Source: Porticoccus sp041395745 (lineage in GTDB: Bacteria; Pseudomonadota; Gammaproteobacteria; Pseudomonadales; Porticoccaceae). Taken from it: a stretch of 64,000 nt of DNA. Numbering within the stretch: the first letter of the stretch is position 1; the number at the start of each line of letters is the position of its first letter. The DNA is taken from contig JAWKZV010000003.1 in the NCBI GenBank assembly GCA_041395745.1, forward strand, positions 62,001-126,000, written 5' to 3'. Made by a program: the position numbers and the translations under genes. The notes under the pieces were generated by a model. It had not been told where the DNA came from. It did not search any database and saw only the letters and a program-made list of their open reading frames with translations. Shown here piece by piece: positions 1 to 8,602 of the stretch.

Positions 1-81
1 GGAGATCAGCAGATCTCCAAATTCCGCCTCTTCGGTTTGGGGCAAAGTATTGTCCTGCTTGCCAACTCTCAGAGCATCCAT
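1..81 (-). CDS. 5' end of an unidentified protein (cut by window edge)
   Basis: The reverse strand opens with ATG at 81 and stays open for 27 codons to the window edge. It reads MDALRVGKQDNTLPQ and continues with an acidic stretch. A good ribosome site (AGGAAAAGG) lies about six bases upstream of the ATG. The fragment is too short to assign a family. It is divergent from the gene at 300, so the 218-bp gap between them should hold both promoters. Confidence 0.55.
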   Translation of the reverse strand, partial: MDALRVGKQDNTLPQTEEAEFGDLLIS

Positions 82-299
82 CGTCGCCTTTTCCTTTCAA
101 ATCATAAAGATAGAGGAAATAATTAAATCTATTGTAGTAGTTTGGCCATTATTGCCTTATTTTTCCTTAAAATTCAACCAAGAATGGGGCGTTACGAGAC
201 ACAGCCGACAAAAAGTCGCCAAATACCCCTGCGTACTCGCATCAACCATGGCGATAACATACAATCCCCACCTTCCACAGCACACCAGTACTTACTCGA

Positions 300-1037
300 A
301 TGCCTCAGCCTGACCGGCAAGAACCGGCTAAAAAGACGTCGGGAAAAAGTGAAAGCCTCCTGCTCAATCTGGCCTTCAACATCATTCTCCCCACCCTGAT
401 TCTGACCAAGTTCAGCAGCGACGAGTACCTGGGTACCCACCTCGCCATCCTGTCAGCACTGGCCTTTCCCGTACTCTATGGTGCCAAGGACCTCATATCT
501 GCTCACCGCATCAACTTCTTTTCCGCCCTGGGTGTGATCAGCGTGCTGCTGACCGGCGGCATCAGCCTGCTGGAACTGGACCCGGCCTATATCGCCATCA
601 AGGAAGCCCTCGTACCCGCCATTTTCGGATTGGCCACACTGGTTTCCCTGAAGACGCCTTATCCCCTGGTAAAAACCTTTCTCTACAATGACAAGATCCT
701 CCAGACCGATAAAATTGCTGCTGCGCTGGAACAAAATGGCAATGGACGACTCTTTGAAAAACTGTTGGCCAATGCGTCGTGGCTGGTAGCGTCTTCGTTC
801 TTTCTGTCCTCGGTACTCAACTACCTGCTGGCAACGATCTTGATTACCAGTCATCCGGGGACGGTTGAGTTTAATGAGCAATTGGGCAAAATGACTGCCC
901 TGAGCTTCCCGGTAATAGCCCTGCCGGCGATGCTGGTGCTGATGGGAGCGATGTTTTACCTATTTCGTGGCGTAACCCGCTTGACGGGGTTGTCACTGGA
1001 AGAAGTCATTCACCACCACGAAAAACACGGAGACTAG
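300..1037 (+). CDS. VC0807-like integral membrane protein
   Basis: A 245-residue polytopic inner-membrane protein. Hydrophobic segments lie near residues 22-36, 44-60, 75-92, 102-118, 160-183 and 205-228. A soluble stretch at about 120-155 and a histidine-rich C-terminus (HHHEKHGD) complete it. The pattern resembles the VC0807 family of uncharacterised membrane proteins; no catalytic motif is visible. The ATG at 300 has no clear Shine-Dalgarno sequence, but no better in-frame start was seen. It ends 3 bp before the YciI gene and is probably co-transcribed with it. Confidence 0.7.
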   Translation: MPQPDRQEPAKKTSGKSESLLLNLAFNIILPTLILTKFSSDEYLGTHLAILSALAFPVLYGAKDLISAHRINFFSALGVISVLLTGGISLLELDPAYIAIKEALVPAIFGLATLVSLKTPYPLVKTFLYNDKILQTDKIAAALEQNGNGRLFEKLLANASWLVASSFFLSSVLNYLLATILITSHPGTVEFNEQLGKMTALSFPVIALPAMLVLMGAMFYLFRGVTRLTGLSLEEVIHHHEKHGD

Positions 1038-1040
1038 CCC

Positions 1041-1340
1041 ATGTGGTATGCCATCATCAGTGAGGACACGGAGAACAGTCTCGCCAAGCGGCTTACTGCT
1101 CGCCCGGCGCATCTGGCCAGGCTGGAAGCTCTCAAGGCACAGGGACGACTGTTGCTCGCTGGCCCCCACCCCGCCATAGACAGTGAAAATCCGGGTGAAG
1201 CTGGCTTTACCGGCAGTCTGGTCGTGGCTGAGTTTGATTCACTGGAAGACGCCCGCCAATGGGCTGATGAAGACCCTTACCTGAGTGCAGGGGTCTATGC
1301 CAGCGTTTCCGTCAAACCTTTCAAAAAAGTACTTCCCTGA
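1041..1340 (+). CDS. YciI-like protein
   Basis: A 99-residue cytoplasmic protein with the YCII ferredoxin-like fold signature: an N-terminal strand MWYAIISED, a central RPAHLARLEALKAQGRLLLAGP segment with the conserved His and Arg, and a C-terminal DARQWADEDPY motif. Family members are small enzymes or accessory proteins of mostly unknown substrate. A GGAG ribosome site precedes the ATG. The tight spacing after the membrane-protein gene suggests one transcript, an arrangement reminiscent of yciB-yciI neighbourhoods. Confidence 0.85.
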   Translation: MWYAIISEDTENSLAKRLTARPAHLARLEALKAQGRLLLAGPHPAIDSENPGEAGFTGSLVVAEFDSLEDARQWADEDPYLSAGVYASVSVKPFKKVLP

Positions 1341-1377
1341 ACGGGAACAACTGAACCATCGTTATTGGGAATCGATT

Positions 1378-2037
1378 ATGAGAATACTGATCGCCGCTGT
1401 ATTAGCGCTCATCTCCATCGCCACCCAGGCCGAAACCGTTTACATATCGGATGAATACCGGGTACCACTGCGCTCCTCCCCCTGCCCCCGCTGCAGCATT
1501 CTCCACCAGGGCATCAAGAGTGGCACTGCACTGAAGCTGGTCGAGACCAATTCGGAAGGCTGGTCTCATGTCACCACCCAAGGCGGCATGGACGGCTGGA
1601 TGCCATCCCAGTACCTGCAAAAAGAACCCTCCGCCCGGGAACAACTCGAAGCCATGAAAAGCCGTCTGGCTTCTGCGGAAACCCAGAGCGGCGAACTGAA
1701 ACAGCGACTGGCTGAACTCCAGGAGGAGAACGGTCAGCTCACCAGCCAGCTGGACGAAATTCAGGGGAACAATCAGGACATCAGCAGTGAATTGCAGTCC
1801 ATCAAAAAGATTTCATCAAATGCCATCGCCATCAGTCAGCAAAACAGGGAACTGCTGGAACGCAACGGCATGCTGCAAAGTGAGATTGATGTATTGAAGG
1901 CTTCCAACGAGCGCCTCGCCACCAACGAGCGCAACACCTGGTTTCTCTACGGAGCAATTGCTGTGGTCATGGGTGCTCTGCTGACCCTGATCTTACCGAG
2001 GCTAAAAAGACGTAAACGTTTTTCAGAGTGGGCATAA
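1378..2037 (+). CDS. SH3-domain membrane-anchored protein (YgiM/TIGR04211 type)
   Basis: A 219-residue envelope protein. It has a signal peptide (MRILIAAVLALISIATQA), a bacterial SH3 domain at about 20-85 with a CPRC pair, a long coiled coil at about 90-185 (EQLEAMKSRLASAETQ onward), one C-terminal membrane helix near 193-212 and a basic tail. This is the YgiM-type arrangement, with the SH3 domain in the periplasm. A longer frame opens at 1285, but the ATG at 1378 gives a proper signal peptide and follows a GGGAA ribosome site. The exact ligand is unknown; cell-wall binding is inferred from the SH3 fold. Confidence 0.85.
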   Translation: MRILIAAVLALISIATQAETVYISDEYRVPLRSSPCPRCSILHQGIKSGTALKLVETNSEGWSHVTTQGGMDGWMPSQYLQKEPSAREQLEAMKSRLASAETQSGELKQRLAELQEENGQLTSQLDEIQGNNQDISSELQSIKKISSNAIAISQQNRELLERNGMLQSEIDVLKASNERLATNERNTWFLYGAIAVVMGALLTLILPRLKRRKRFSEWA

Positions 2038-2040
2038 ATC

Positions 2041-2610
2041 ATGAAACATACCATTTTCGCCATTTTCCTGACTCTCACAGCCCTGTTTGCACAGGCCGAT
2101 GACAGCAAACCAGTTCAGGTACTGTTTAACACCGATATGGGTGATATCAAGCTGGAACTCTACCCTGACAAGGCACCCAAGAGCGTTGCCAATTTCAGCA
2201 ATTATGTGAAAGCCAAACACTACGACGGACTGGTATTTCACCGCGTCATCAAGGGCTTCATGATTCAGGCCGGCGGCTTTAATGAGTACATGAGCCCCCG
2301 CGAGCCATCAGGCAGACCGGTTCGCAATGAATCCTACAACGGACTCAAGAATGTTCGCGGCGCTGTCGCCATGGCCCGCACATCCGATCCGGACAGCGCC
2401 ATGGCCCAGTTTTTCATTAACTCCGTGGACAACCCTTTCCTCGATCGAAATGGCCAGAACGCCGGCTACGCTGTATTTGGCAAGGTCATTGAAGGCATGG
2501 AGGTGGTAGACAAGATCTCCGATGTCCCCACCGGTCAGGTAGGACCTTTCGGCGATGTTCCGAGAAAACCCGTTCACATTATCAGCGCCACTATTGTCGG
2601 CAACGAATAA
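2041..2610 (+). CDS. ppiA: Periplasmic cyclophilin-type peptidyl-prolyl isomerase
   Basis: A 189-residue cyclophilin that catalyses cis-trans isomerisation of prolyl bonds. A signal peptide (MKHTIFAIFLTLTALFAQA) places it in the periplasm. Conserved cyclophilin motifs are visible: FHRVIKGFMIQAGG with the catalytic Arg, MARTSDPDSAMAQFFIN, and YAVFGKVIEGMEVVDKI. Length fits bacterial PpiA. It starts 3 bp after the SH3 gene, so the two probably share a transcript. The next gene, pdxJ, starts 2 bp after its stop. Confidence 0.9.
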   Translation: MKHTIFAIFLTLTALFAQADDSKPVQVLFNTDMGDIKLELYPDKAPKSVANFSNYVKAKHYDGLVFHRVIKGFMIQAGGFNEYMSPREPSGRPVRNESYNGLKNVRGAVAMARTSDPDSAMAQFFINSVDNPFLDRNGQNAGYAVFGKVIEGMEVVDKISDVPTGQVGPFGDVPRKPVHIISATIVGNE

Positions 2611-2612
2611 CT

Positions 2613-3371
2613 GTGACGACGGCCCTCAGTGTCAACCTGAACAAAATTGCCCTCATTCGCAACTCGCGCGAGGGCAATTACCCGGATGTGCTCGCCCACG
2701 CCCGGATATGTATCGACCATGGCGCCGATGGCATTACCGTGCACCCGCGCCCGGACCAGCGCCACATCCGCCCAGACGATGTCCGCCAGTTGGCCGCCTT
2801 GCTGGCCCCCATGGACGAACTTGAGTTCAACATAGAGGGCAATCCCTTCGCACCAGCCAAGGGCTGCTATCCCGGCCTACTGGCGCTGGCCGAAGAGACC
2901 CGGCCGGACCAATGCACCCTGGTTCCCGACAGCGACAATCAACTCACTTCGGATCACGGCTTCGACCTGACCCGCTCCGCGGATCAGTTGGCGCCGATGA
3001 TTGCCGAACTGCAATCCCGAGGCATCCGCGTCAGCCTGTTCATGGACCCCATACTGGAGCAAATTCGGCTCGCCAGGGAAGTGGGCGCAGATCGAATTGA
3101 GCTCTACACCGGGCCCTACGCTGCGGCTTGGGGCACGAGCCAATTGGATGAGATCTTCCAACAACACTTCCGCGCGGCAGAACTGGCAGGAGAACTCGGG
3201 TTGGGACTCAATGCCGGCCACGATCTCAACCTCATCAACCTGCCCCGCTACGCCAACCTCCCCGGCCTGCTGGAAGTATCCATCGGCCACGCCCTGACTG
3301 TGGATGCCATCGCCATGGGCCTCGGTAACGCCGTGCAAGCCTATAAAAAGATACTGACTGACGCAGCTTGA
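2613..3371 (+). CDS. pdxJ: Pyridoxine 5'-phosphate synthase PdxJ
   Basis: A 252-residue TIM-barrel enzyme. It condenses 1-deoxyxylulose 5-phosphate with 3-amino-2-oxopropyl phosphate to give pyridoxine 5'-phosphate in the DXP-dependent vitamin B6 pathway. Family motifs are clear: LSVNLNKIALIRNSR at the start, GITVHPRPDQRHI, GLGLNAGHDLNL and the C-terminal SIGHALTVDAIAMGL phosphate-binding segment. The start is GTG, 2 bp after the cyclophilin stop, implying translational coupling. A hairpin of 7 bp (3414-3420 with 3435-3441) follows the gene and may end the transcript. Confidence 0.97.
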   Translation: MTTALSVNLNKIALIRNSREGNYPDVLAHARICIDHGADGITVHPRPDQRHIRPDDVRQLAALLAPMDELEFNIEGNPFAPAKGCYPGLLALAEETRPDQCTLVPDSDNQLTSDHGFDLTRSADQLAPMIAELQSRGIRVSLFMDPILEQIRLAREVGADRIELYTGPYAAAWGTSQLDEIFQQHFRAAELAGELGLGLNAGHDLNLINLPRYANLPGLLEVSIGHALTVDAIAMGLGNAVQAYKKILTDAA

Positions 3372-3445
3372 TACCTGACGAATTTCCGCCCATAAAAGCT
3401 ACCGGGAAACGCTCAACCCCATAACCAGCCCCGCGGGGTTGCACG

Positions 3446-3451
3446 TATAAT
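3446..3451 (+). promoter_or_regulatory. Possible -10 box for the SpoU methyltransferase gene
   Basis: A perfect TATAAT lies 29 bp before the ATG at 3480. No convincing -35 box is found 16-18 bp upstream. The box directly follows a GC-rich hairpin (3414-3441) that may terminate pdxJ transcription. Confidence 0.3.
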
Positions 3452-3479
3452 TGGCCATTGATTTCCGGCAGAAGCATTC

Positions 3480-4280
3480 ATGACCAGACACACCGACCAG
3501 GACAACAACCGGCAACCCCGGGGCGAGTATCAGCAACGCAAAAGATTCTTCGACCGCATGCTGACCATCTATGGCCGCAAGCCGGTTCTGGAGGCACTGC
3601 AGGACGAACAGATCCCCTGCTACCGGTTGCACCTGGCGGACTCCAACAAGCCTGGAGGCATCATCGGGGAAATTATCGATCTGGCCAAACGCCGCAATGT
3701 CGAGATCTGCTACCACGACCGCATGGCACTTTCCCGGATTTCCCGCAATGGCAAACAGGATCAAGGAGTGGCAGCGGATCTGCCCTGCCCGAACCATCAG
3801 GACCTGGAGGACTTGCTGGCCAAACCGCCGGAAGGGAATTACAGCCTGATTGCCCTGGATGGCGTCACCAATCCCCAGAATCTGGGAATGATCATCCGCT
3901 CGGTTACCGCCAGCCCCTGCCACGGCATTTTGCTGCCAAAAACAGGTACTGCGGCCATCTCGCCGCTGGTGATCAAGGCCAGTGCCGGCACCCTGTTCAA
4001 GAGTCGCCTGATTCACTGCGACAACCTGGCCAAAGCTCTGCAAGCCCTTAAAGAGCGGGGCGCGACCTGCTGCACCCTGTCATCGCACAGCTCACAAAGC
4101 CTGGCAGAATTTCGGCCGGCAACACCCGTTGTATACGTGCTGGGCAATGAGACTGAGGGAGTATCAAAGGCGGTCAGTGACTGCTGCAGCGACCATATCC
4201 GCATCCCCATGCACAATGGCGTGGAATCACTGAACGTGGCGGTAACAGCCTCGTTATTGGCCTTTCGCGGTCAGCTCTGA
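3480..4280 (+). CDS. SpoU/TrmH-family RNA 2'-O-methyltransferase
   Basis: A 266-residue SAM-dependent RNA ribose methyltransferase of the knotted SPOUT fold. The N-terminal 100 residues form the RNA-binding substrate domain (IYGRKPVLEAL). The three SpoU motifs follow: LDGVTNPQNLGMIIRS near 125, VYVLGNETEGVSKA near 220 and IPMHNGVESLNVAVTAS near 243. RlmB (23S rRNA G2251) is a close relative, but this one has a divergent cysteine-rich segment near residue 200, so the target RNA is not assigned. It converges on the MFS gene with a 10-bp 3' overlap. Confidence 0.9.
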   Translation: MTRHTDQDNNRQPRGEYQQRKRFFDRMLTIYGRKPVLEALQDEQIPCYRLHLADSNKPGGIIGEIIDLAKRRNVEICYHDRMALSRISRNGKQDQGVAADLPCPNHQDLEDLLAKPPEGNYSLIALDGVTNPQNLGMIIRSVTASPCHGILLPKTGTAAISPLVIKASAGTLFKSRLIHCDNLAKALQALKERGATCCTLSSHSSQSLAEFRPATPVVYVLGNETEGVSKAVSDCCSDHIRIPMHNGVESLNVAVTASLLAFRGQL

Positions 4281-5512
4281 CCCCTGGCGTTGCGGGGTTT
4301 CCAGAGATCACTGAAACCGATAGCCAACAGCGCGGCAAGGACCGTCAGGCCACCTAGGACACCAATGGCCGGGAGAATACCGATGGCGGCAATGGCGTGG
4401 CCACTCAGCCAGGCCCCCACGGGAGCCGAACCAAACAGCGCCAGCTGGTAAACGGACACCACTCGGGCACGGTAAGCCTGAGGGGACTCCTCGTGGGTCA
4501 TGGAGCGACCCAGCATCATCGCCAACCCAGAGGCACTACCCCACAGCACAATCAGCAGGAACAACAGCCAGGATGGGGGATGTAAGGCGATGACAAGCAG
4601 AAAAATCCCGCGTACCAGCAGGCTGATCAACAGCAGCCGCCCCGGCTTGGCGAAACGCCCCACCAGGCGAATGATCACCAGGTTGGAGAGGATGACCCCG
4701 AACATGAAACTGAATTGAATCCAGGCGAAAAACGAAGCTCCCTGATGGTAGACCTCCCGGGTCAATAGCGGCATTGCCACCAGATACAGACCGAAACCGA
4801 GAAATCCCGTTGCTGCGACCACCACCATCAGTTGCAACAACCGCGGGTGGCCACGCACCAGCTGCAACCCCGACACCATTTCCTGCCAGGCCGAACCCCG
4901 CTGTCGAGCGGGAATTTCCGCCAGAGCACCCAGGCTGCGGTACAGGAGCCAACCCGACAGCATCAGCAGCAGCAACTGACCGGCCAGCAACAGAATCAGT
5001 CCCACTTCCTCCAGGTAGCCCGCCAGGAGAATGCCCAGGCTCTGGGCCGAAAACTGCACGAAAGATGCCCTGGCTACCGCCTGCTGCAACTGATCCGCCA
5101 CCACCCGGGACAAAAGGCTCTCCCTGGCCGGCTGCACAAACGCGGTGATGGTGCCAAAGGTAAAACCGAACAACAGCATCAGGCTGTAGGACAGATGCCC
5201 CGACCAGAGGGCTGAGATCAACATCAGACATGGCAGGTTGTAGAAAAGATAGAGGCGCAGTAAATGGCTCCCCAAATGGCACTTGTCTGACAGCACCCCA
5301 CCCCAGAGCACAAACAGCAACTGCGGCAGCATCAAGGCCATCTGCGCCAAACCAACCCGCTCCGGGGTTTCCCCCAACACTCCCACCAACAGCCAGGGAA
5401 ACAGCACAATCTGTAATCCCTGAGCCAGCGAGCTGGTACCAACTCCCTGCAGGTATGAACGGAAATTGCCCCCAGGGCTGTTAGTAGGTGCGACCGGTGA
5501 CACAGTGATCAA
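4271..5512 (-). CDS. MFS transporter
   Basis: A roughly 413-residue major facilitator with about 12 hydrophobic segments. It has the loop 2-3 type motif LSDKCHLGSHLLRLYLF and a second-half relative near residue 280. The style resembles enterobactin-exporter or drug-efflux MFS proteins, but the substrate cannot be read from sequence. The frame starts with TTG at 5512, overlapping the ligA stop as TTGA. A GTG at 5503 is an equally possible start. It is the last gene of the smc-zipA-ligA strand block and overlaps the convergent SpoU gene by 10 bp. Confidence 0.85.
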   Translation of the reverse strand: MITVSPVAPTNSPGGNFRSYLQGVGTSSLAQGLQIVLFPWLLVGVLGETPERVGLAQMALMLPQLLFVLWGGVLSDKCHLGSHLLRLYLFYNLPCLMLISALWSGHLSYSLMLLFGFTFGTITAFVQPARESLLSRVVADQLQQAVARASFVQFSAQSLGILLAGYLEEVGLILLLAGQLLLLMLSGWLLYRSLGALAEIPARQRGSAWQEMVSGLQLVRGHPRLLQLMVVVAATGFLGFGLYLVAMPLLTREVYHQGASFFAWIQFSFMFGVILSNLVIIRLVGRFAKPGRLLLISLLVRGIFLLVIALHPPSWLLFLLIVLWGSASGLAMMLGRSMTHEESPQAYRARVVSVYQLALFGSAPVGAWLSGHAIAAIGILPAIGVLGGLTVLAALLAIGFSDLWKPRNARGQS

Positions 5513-7542
5513 ATCAGCTGGTGAGAGCGGAACAAGTCCAGCAGGCCAGCTTCATCCATGACCGGAACACCCAGCTGCTCGGCCTTGGTGAGTTTTGAGC
5601 CGGCGCCGGGGCCAGCCACGACACAGGAAGACTTTGCCGACACGCTGCCTGCCACCTTGGCGCCGAGCTGTTGCAGCTTTTCCTTGGCCTCGGAGCGCCC
5701 CATGGATTCCAGTGTGCCGGTGAGCACCCAGGTTTGTCCCGCCAGCGGTTGAGTGGAGGTATCTACTTCCGCCATATCCGGCCAATGTACCCCGACAGCC
5801 AGCAGGTCCCTCAGCACGGCAAGATTTTCCTCCTGCTGGAAAAATTCCCAGACGAAATGAGCCACCACGGGCCCCACGTCGGGCACTTCCTGCAACAGTC
5901 CAGTATCGGCTCCATGAAGCGCCTCCAGGTTACCGAAGTGCTGGGCCAGACTGCGGGCAGTGGCCTCACCCACCTCACGGATGCCGAGGGAATAGAGAAA
6001 ACGCGGCAGGGTGGCCTCTTTGGAGGCCTCCAGCGCCGCCAGCAGGTTGGCGGCGGACTTGTCCGCCATGCGCTCCAGCCCTGCCAGCTGCTCCAGGCTG
6101 AGTCGGTACAGATCCGCCACGGAGTGAACCAGGCCCTGATCGACCAACTGCTCCACCAGCTTGTCACCCAGGCCATCTATGTCCATGGCCTTTCGGGACG
6201 CGAAGTGCTTGATCGCCTGCTTGCGCTGGGCGGCGCAAATCAGCCCCCCGGAACAGCGCGCCACCGCTTCACCGGCTACCCGCTCCACCGGCGAGCCACA
6301 GACCGGGCAATGCTCCGGAAACACGATATCGCGGGCGTCGACAGGGCGGCGCTCATCCACCACTTTCACCACCTGGGGAATAACATCCCCGGCGCGTCGA
6401 ATGATGACGGTATCACCAATTTTGAGCCCCAACCGTGCCACTTCATCCCGGTTGTGCAGGGTAGCGTTGCTGACGGTGACGCCGCCCACAAATACCGGCT
6501 CCAGGCGCGCCACCGGTGTCACCGCCCCGGTACGACCGACCTGGAACTCCACGTCCAGCAGTCTGGTCATCTCTTCCTGGGCCGGGAACTTGCGGGCGAT
6601 GGCCCAACGGGGGGCACGGGCCACGAAGCCGAGCCGGCGCTGCAGACCGAGGTCGTTAACCTTGTAAACAATCCCGTCGATATCGCAGGGCAACTGGGCG
6701 CGTATCTCGGCCATTCTGCGGTAATAGGCCAGACAGGCATTGAGATCCCCTGCCACCTCGATGTAAGGGTTCACCAGAAAACCCCACCCTTTCATGGCCT
6801 GCAGGGTTTCCATATGGGTGTCCGGCAGCTCCACACCCTCCGCAAGACCAAGGCTGTAAACCGCCATCTCCAGTGGACGGGATGCGGTTACCCGTGAGTC
6901 CAGCTGGCGTAGGCTGCCCGCCGCGGCATTGCGAGGATTGACGAACAATTTCTGGTCCGCCGCCCGGGCTTCATCATTGAGTTTCTCGAACCCCGCTTTC
7001 GGCATGTAGATTTCGCCCCGCACCTCCAGGGTGGTCGGCAATCGATCCCCTTGCAATCGCAGGGGAATGGATCTGATGGTGCGGACGTTTTCGGTGATGT
7101 TCTCGCCGGTACTGCCATCGCCCCTGGTCGCCCCTCTCACCAGCACGCCGTCACGGTAGAGCAGGCTCACCGCCACACCATCCAGCTTGGGTTCACAGAC
7201 ATAGCTGACCGGTTCATCTCGCTTCAGGCGCTCCATCACCCGGCGATTGAAATCCGCCAGTTCCTCGTCGCTGAAGGCGTTGTCCAGGGAGAGCATGGGA
7301 ATTTCGTGGGTAACCGGTTCAAAGGCCGACAGCGGCGCCGCCCCCACCCGTTGGGTGGGGGAATCCGCTGTTTTCAGTGACGGGTATTCTATTTCCAGCT
7401 GCTGCAGGCGGCGCAGCAGACGGTCGTACTCGACGTCCGGGATACTGGGATCATCCAGCACATAGTAGCGATAATTGTGCTCGTGCAATTGCCGACGCAA
7501 AGCGGCGGCTTCTTCCCGCAGCGCCGGTTCCGGCATGGCCAT
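5509..7542 (-). CDS. ligA: NAD-dependent DNA ligase LigA
   Basis: A 677-residue replicative ligase that seals nicks using NAD+. Visible parts: the N-terminal Ia domain (YRYYVLDDPSIPDVEYD), the adenylation motif CEPKLDGVAVS with catalytic Lys119, an OB domain, a four-Cys zinc finger near 408-432 (CPVCGSP ... CSGGLIC), helix-hairpin-helix repeats and a C-terminal BRCT domain from about 595. Length matches the family. The ATG overlaps the zipA stop by one base (TAATG), indicating coupling. The order smc-zipA-ligA is as in Pseudomonas. Confidence 0.98.
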   Translation of the reverse strand: MAMPEPALREEAAALRRQLHEHNYRYYVLDDPSIPDVEYDRLLRRLQQLEIEYPSLKTADSPTQRVGAAPLSAFEPVTHEIPMLSLDNAFSDEELADFNRRVMERLKRDEPVSYVCEPKLDGVAVSLLYRDGVLVRGATRGDGSTGENITENVRTIRSIPLRLQGDRLPTTLEVRGEIYMPKAGFEKLNDEARAADQKLFVNPRNAAAGSLRQLDSRVTASRPLEMAVYSLGLAEGVELPDTHMETLQAMKGWGFLVNPYIEVAGDLNACLAYYRRMAEIRAQLPCDIDGIVYKVNDLGLQRRLGFVARAPRWAIARKFPAQEEMTRLLDVEFQVGRTGAVTPVARLEPVFVGGVTVSNATLHNRDEVARLGLKIGDTVIIRRAGDVIPQVVKVVDERRPVDARDIVFPEHCPVCGSPVERVAGEAVARCSGGLICAAQRKQAIKHFASRKAMDIDGLGDKLVEQLVDQGLVHSVADLYRLSLEQLAGLERMADKSAANLLAALEASKEATLPRFLYSLGIREVGEATARSLAQHFGNLEALHGADTGLLQEVPDVGPVVAHFVWEFFQQEENLAVLRDLLAVGVHWPDMAEVDTSTQPLAGQTWVLTGTLESMGRSEAKEKLQQLGAKVAGSVSAKSSCVVAGPGAGSKLTKAEQLGVPVMDEAGLLDLFRSHQLI

Positions 7543-8522
7543 TATTCAATTCCGGAAAGCTGACTGCGACAGTAATCGGTTATCCGCTGCCGGTAGTGTT
7601 CTTCAGTCTGACGGGTCAGCACGCTGCGACTCTCATCCTTCAGCACACCACCCAATTCCGTTGCCATCTTTTTGGCCGCCGTCAGCAGCGAATCGAAGGC
7701 CATCATCGGGTCGTCCACATCTTCCATGGCGTAAAACAGGCTGACCCCCGGCGTGGAGAACTCGTCCATGCGGCTGAGATCAAAGGTGCCCGGATTGACC
7801 GAGTTGGCGACACTGAACAGCACAGGGCCGGAACCGTCCTCTCTGGTGTGACGGTGGAAAATCTTCATGGAACCGTAACGCAAGCCAGCCGCCAGCAGGG
7901 CGTCGAGCAAATCGCGTCCGTCGAGAACTTCCCCACTGGCGGCCATCAGATGCATGACCACCACACTGACCACGGGTGTTTTGTTTTCCGGGACGGGGGC
8001 ACGCTGCTCGGCCCGACGGGGCTCGGAACGGAACTCAGAACGGGGCTCAGAACGGAACTCTGCTGCCACCGGCTCCGGCTGCGCGGACTTTGCCACGGCC
8101 GCGTGAACATCAGTCTCCGGTTCCAGTTCCGCCGAATCATCCGAAGAGGCACTGGCAGGCTCCTCGGTAGCAAGGGGTTTGGTGGGAGCAGATTCAGCTT
8201 CCAGATTGAAGCTGGACTGCACCGGTTCCCGTTTCGGCACGGTCAGTTTTGGCTTGTTGGCTTCAGCACGCTCGCGCACTTCACGGCTCAGCAATTCGAC
8301 ATCCGAGTCCTCTCGATACCCCACCACCCGGGCACCGCCGCTGGGCAGCTCGCTGCCGTACTCTTCCGGCAGATCATCGTCCTCGAAAATCGGCTGCTTG
8401 CGTCGCGGCATGTGAATTTTTTCATAGCGGGCATTGCGGATACGACGAATGACATCGAGCACGATGGCCAGAGCCACCAGGATACCCAACCCAATCATCA
8501 ATTCCCGAGCACCAAATTCCAT
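7542..8522 (-). CDS. zipA: Cell division protein ZipA
   Basis: A 326-residue FtsZ-tethering division protein. One N-terminal membrane helix (RELMIGLGILVALAIVLDV) is followed by a basic stretch, a long Pro/Glu/Ser-rich linker (about 60-185) and the globular FtsZ-binding domain at about 190-320 (VVVMHLMAASGEVLDGRDL onward). The linker contains an imperfect repeat (FRSEPRSEFRSEPRR, see 8018-8062). It lies 80 bp downstream of smc and is coupled to ligA. A 6-bp GC hairpin (8570-8587) lies in the smc-zipA gap but lacks a U-tract. Confidence 0.95.
   Translation of the reverse strand: MEFGARELMIGLGILVALAIVLDVIRRIRNARYEKIHMPRRKQPIFEDDDLPEEYGSELPSGGARVVGYREDSDVELLSREVRERAEANKPKLTVPKREPVQSSFNLEAESAPTKPLATEEPASASSDDSAELEPETDVHAAVAKSAQPEPVAAEFRSEPRSEFRSEPRRAEQRAPVPENKTPVVSVVVMHLMAASGEVLDGRDLLDALLAAGLRYGSMKIFHRHTREDGSGPVLFSVANSVNPGTFDLSRMDEFSTPGVSLFYAMEDVDDPMMAFDSLLTAAKKMATELGGVLKDESRSVLTRQTEEHYRQRITDYCRSQLSGIE
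8018..8062 (-). repeat. 24-bp imperfect tandem repeat inside zipA linker
   Basis: Nearly two copies of a 24-bp unit that begins GGGGCTC and contains GAACGGAACTC. They encode alternating FRSEP/RSE residues in the flexible linker. The unit length is a multiple of three, so copy-number change would keep the frame. Confidence 0.7.
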
Positions 8523-8602
8523 CGTCGTTCAATTCCCGTCAGTGTTGAACAATATTGTAATGAGTATTACCCGGTTCCGACACCGGGCTCAGCGCCCTGA
8601 AA

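Noticed and set aside
5671..6897. Long 408-codon plus-strand frame opposite ligA, and similar frames opposite smc (10640-12106) and zipA (7377-8600)
   Set aside because: They are complementary to strongly supported genes, show no domain and reflect codon bias in GC-rich DNA.
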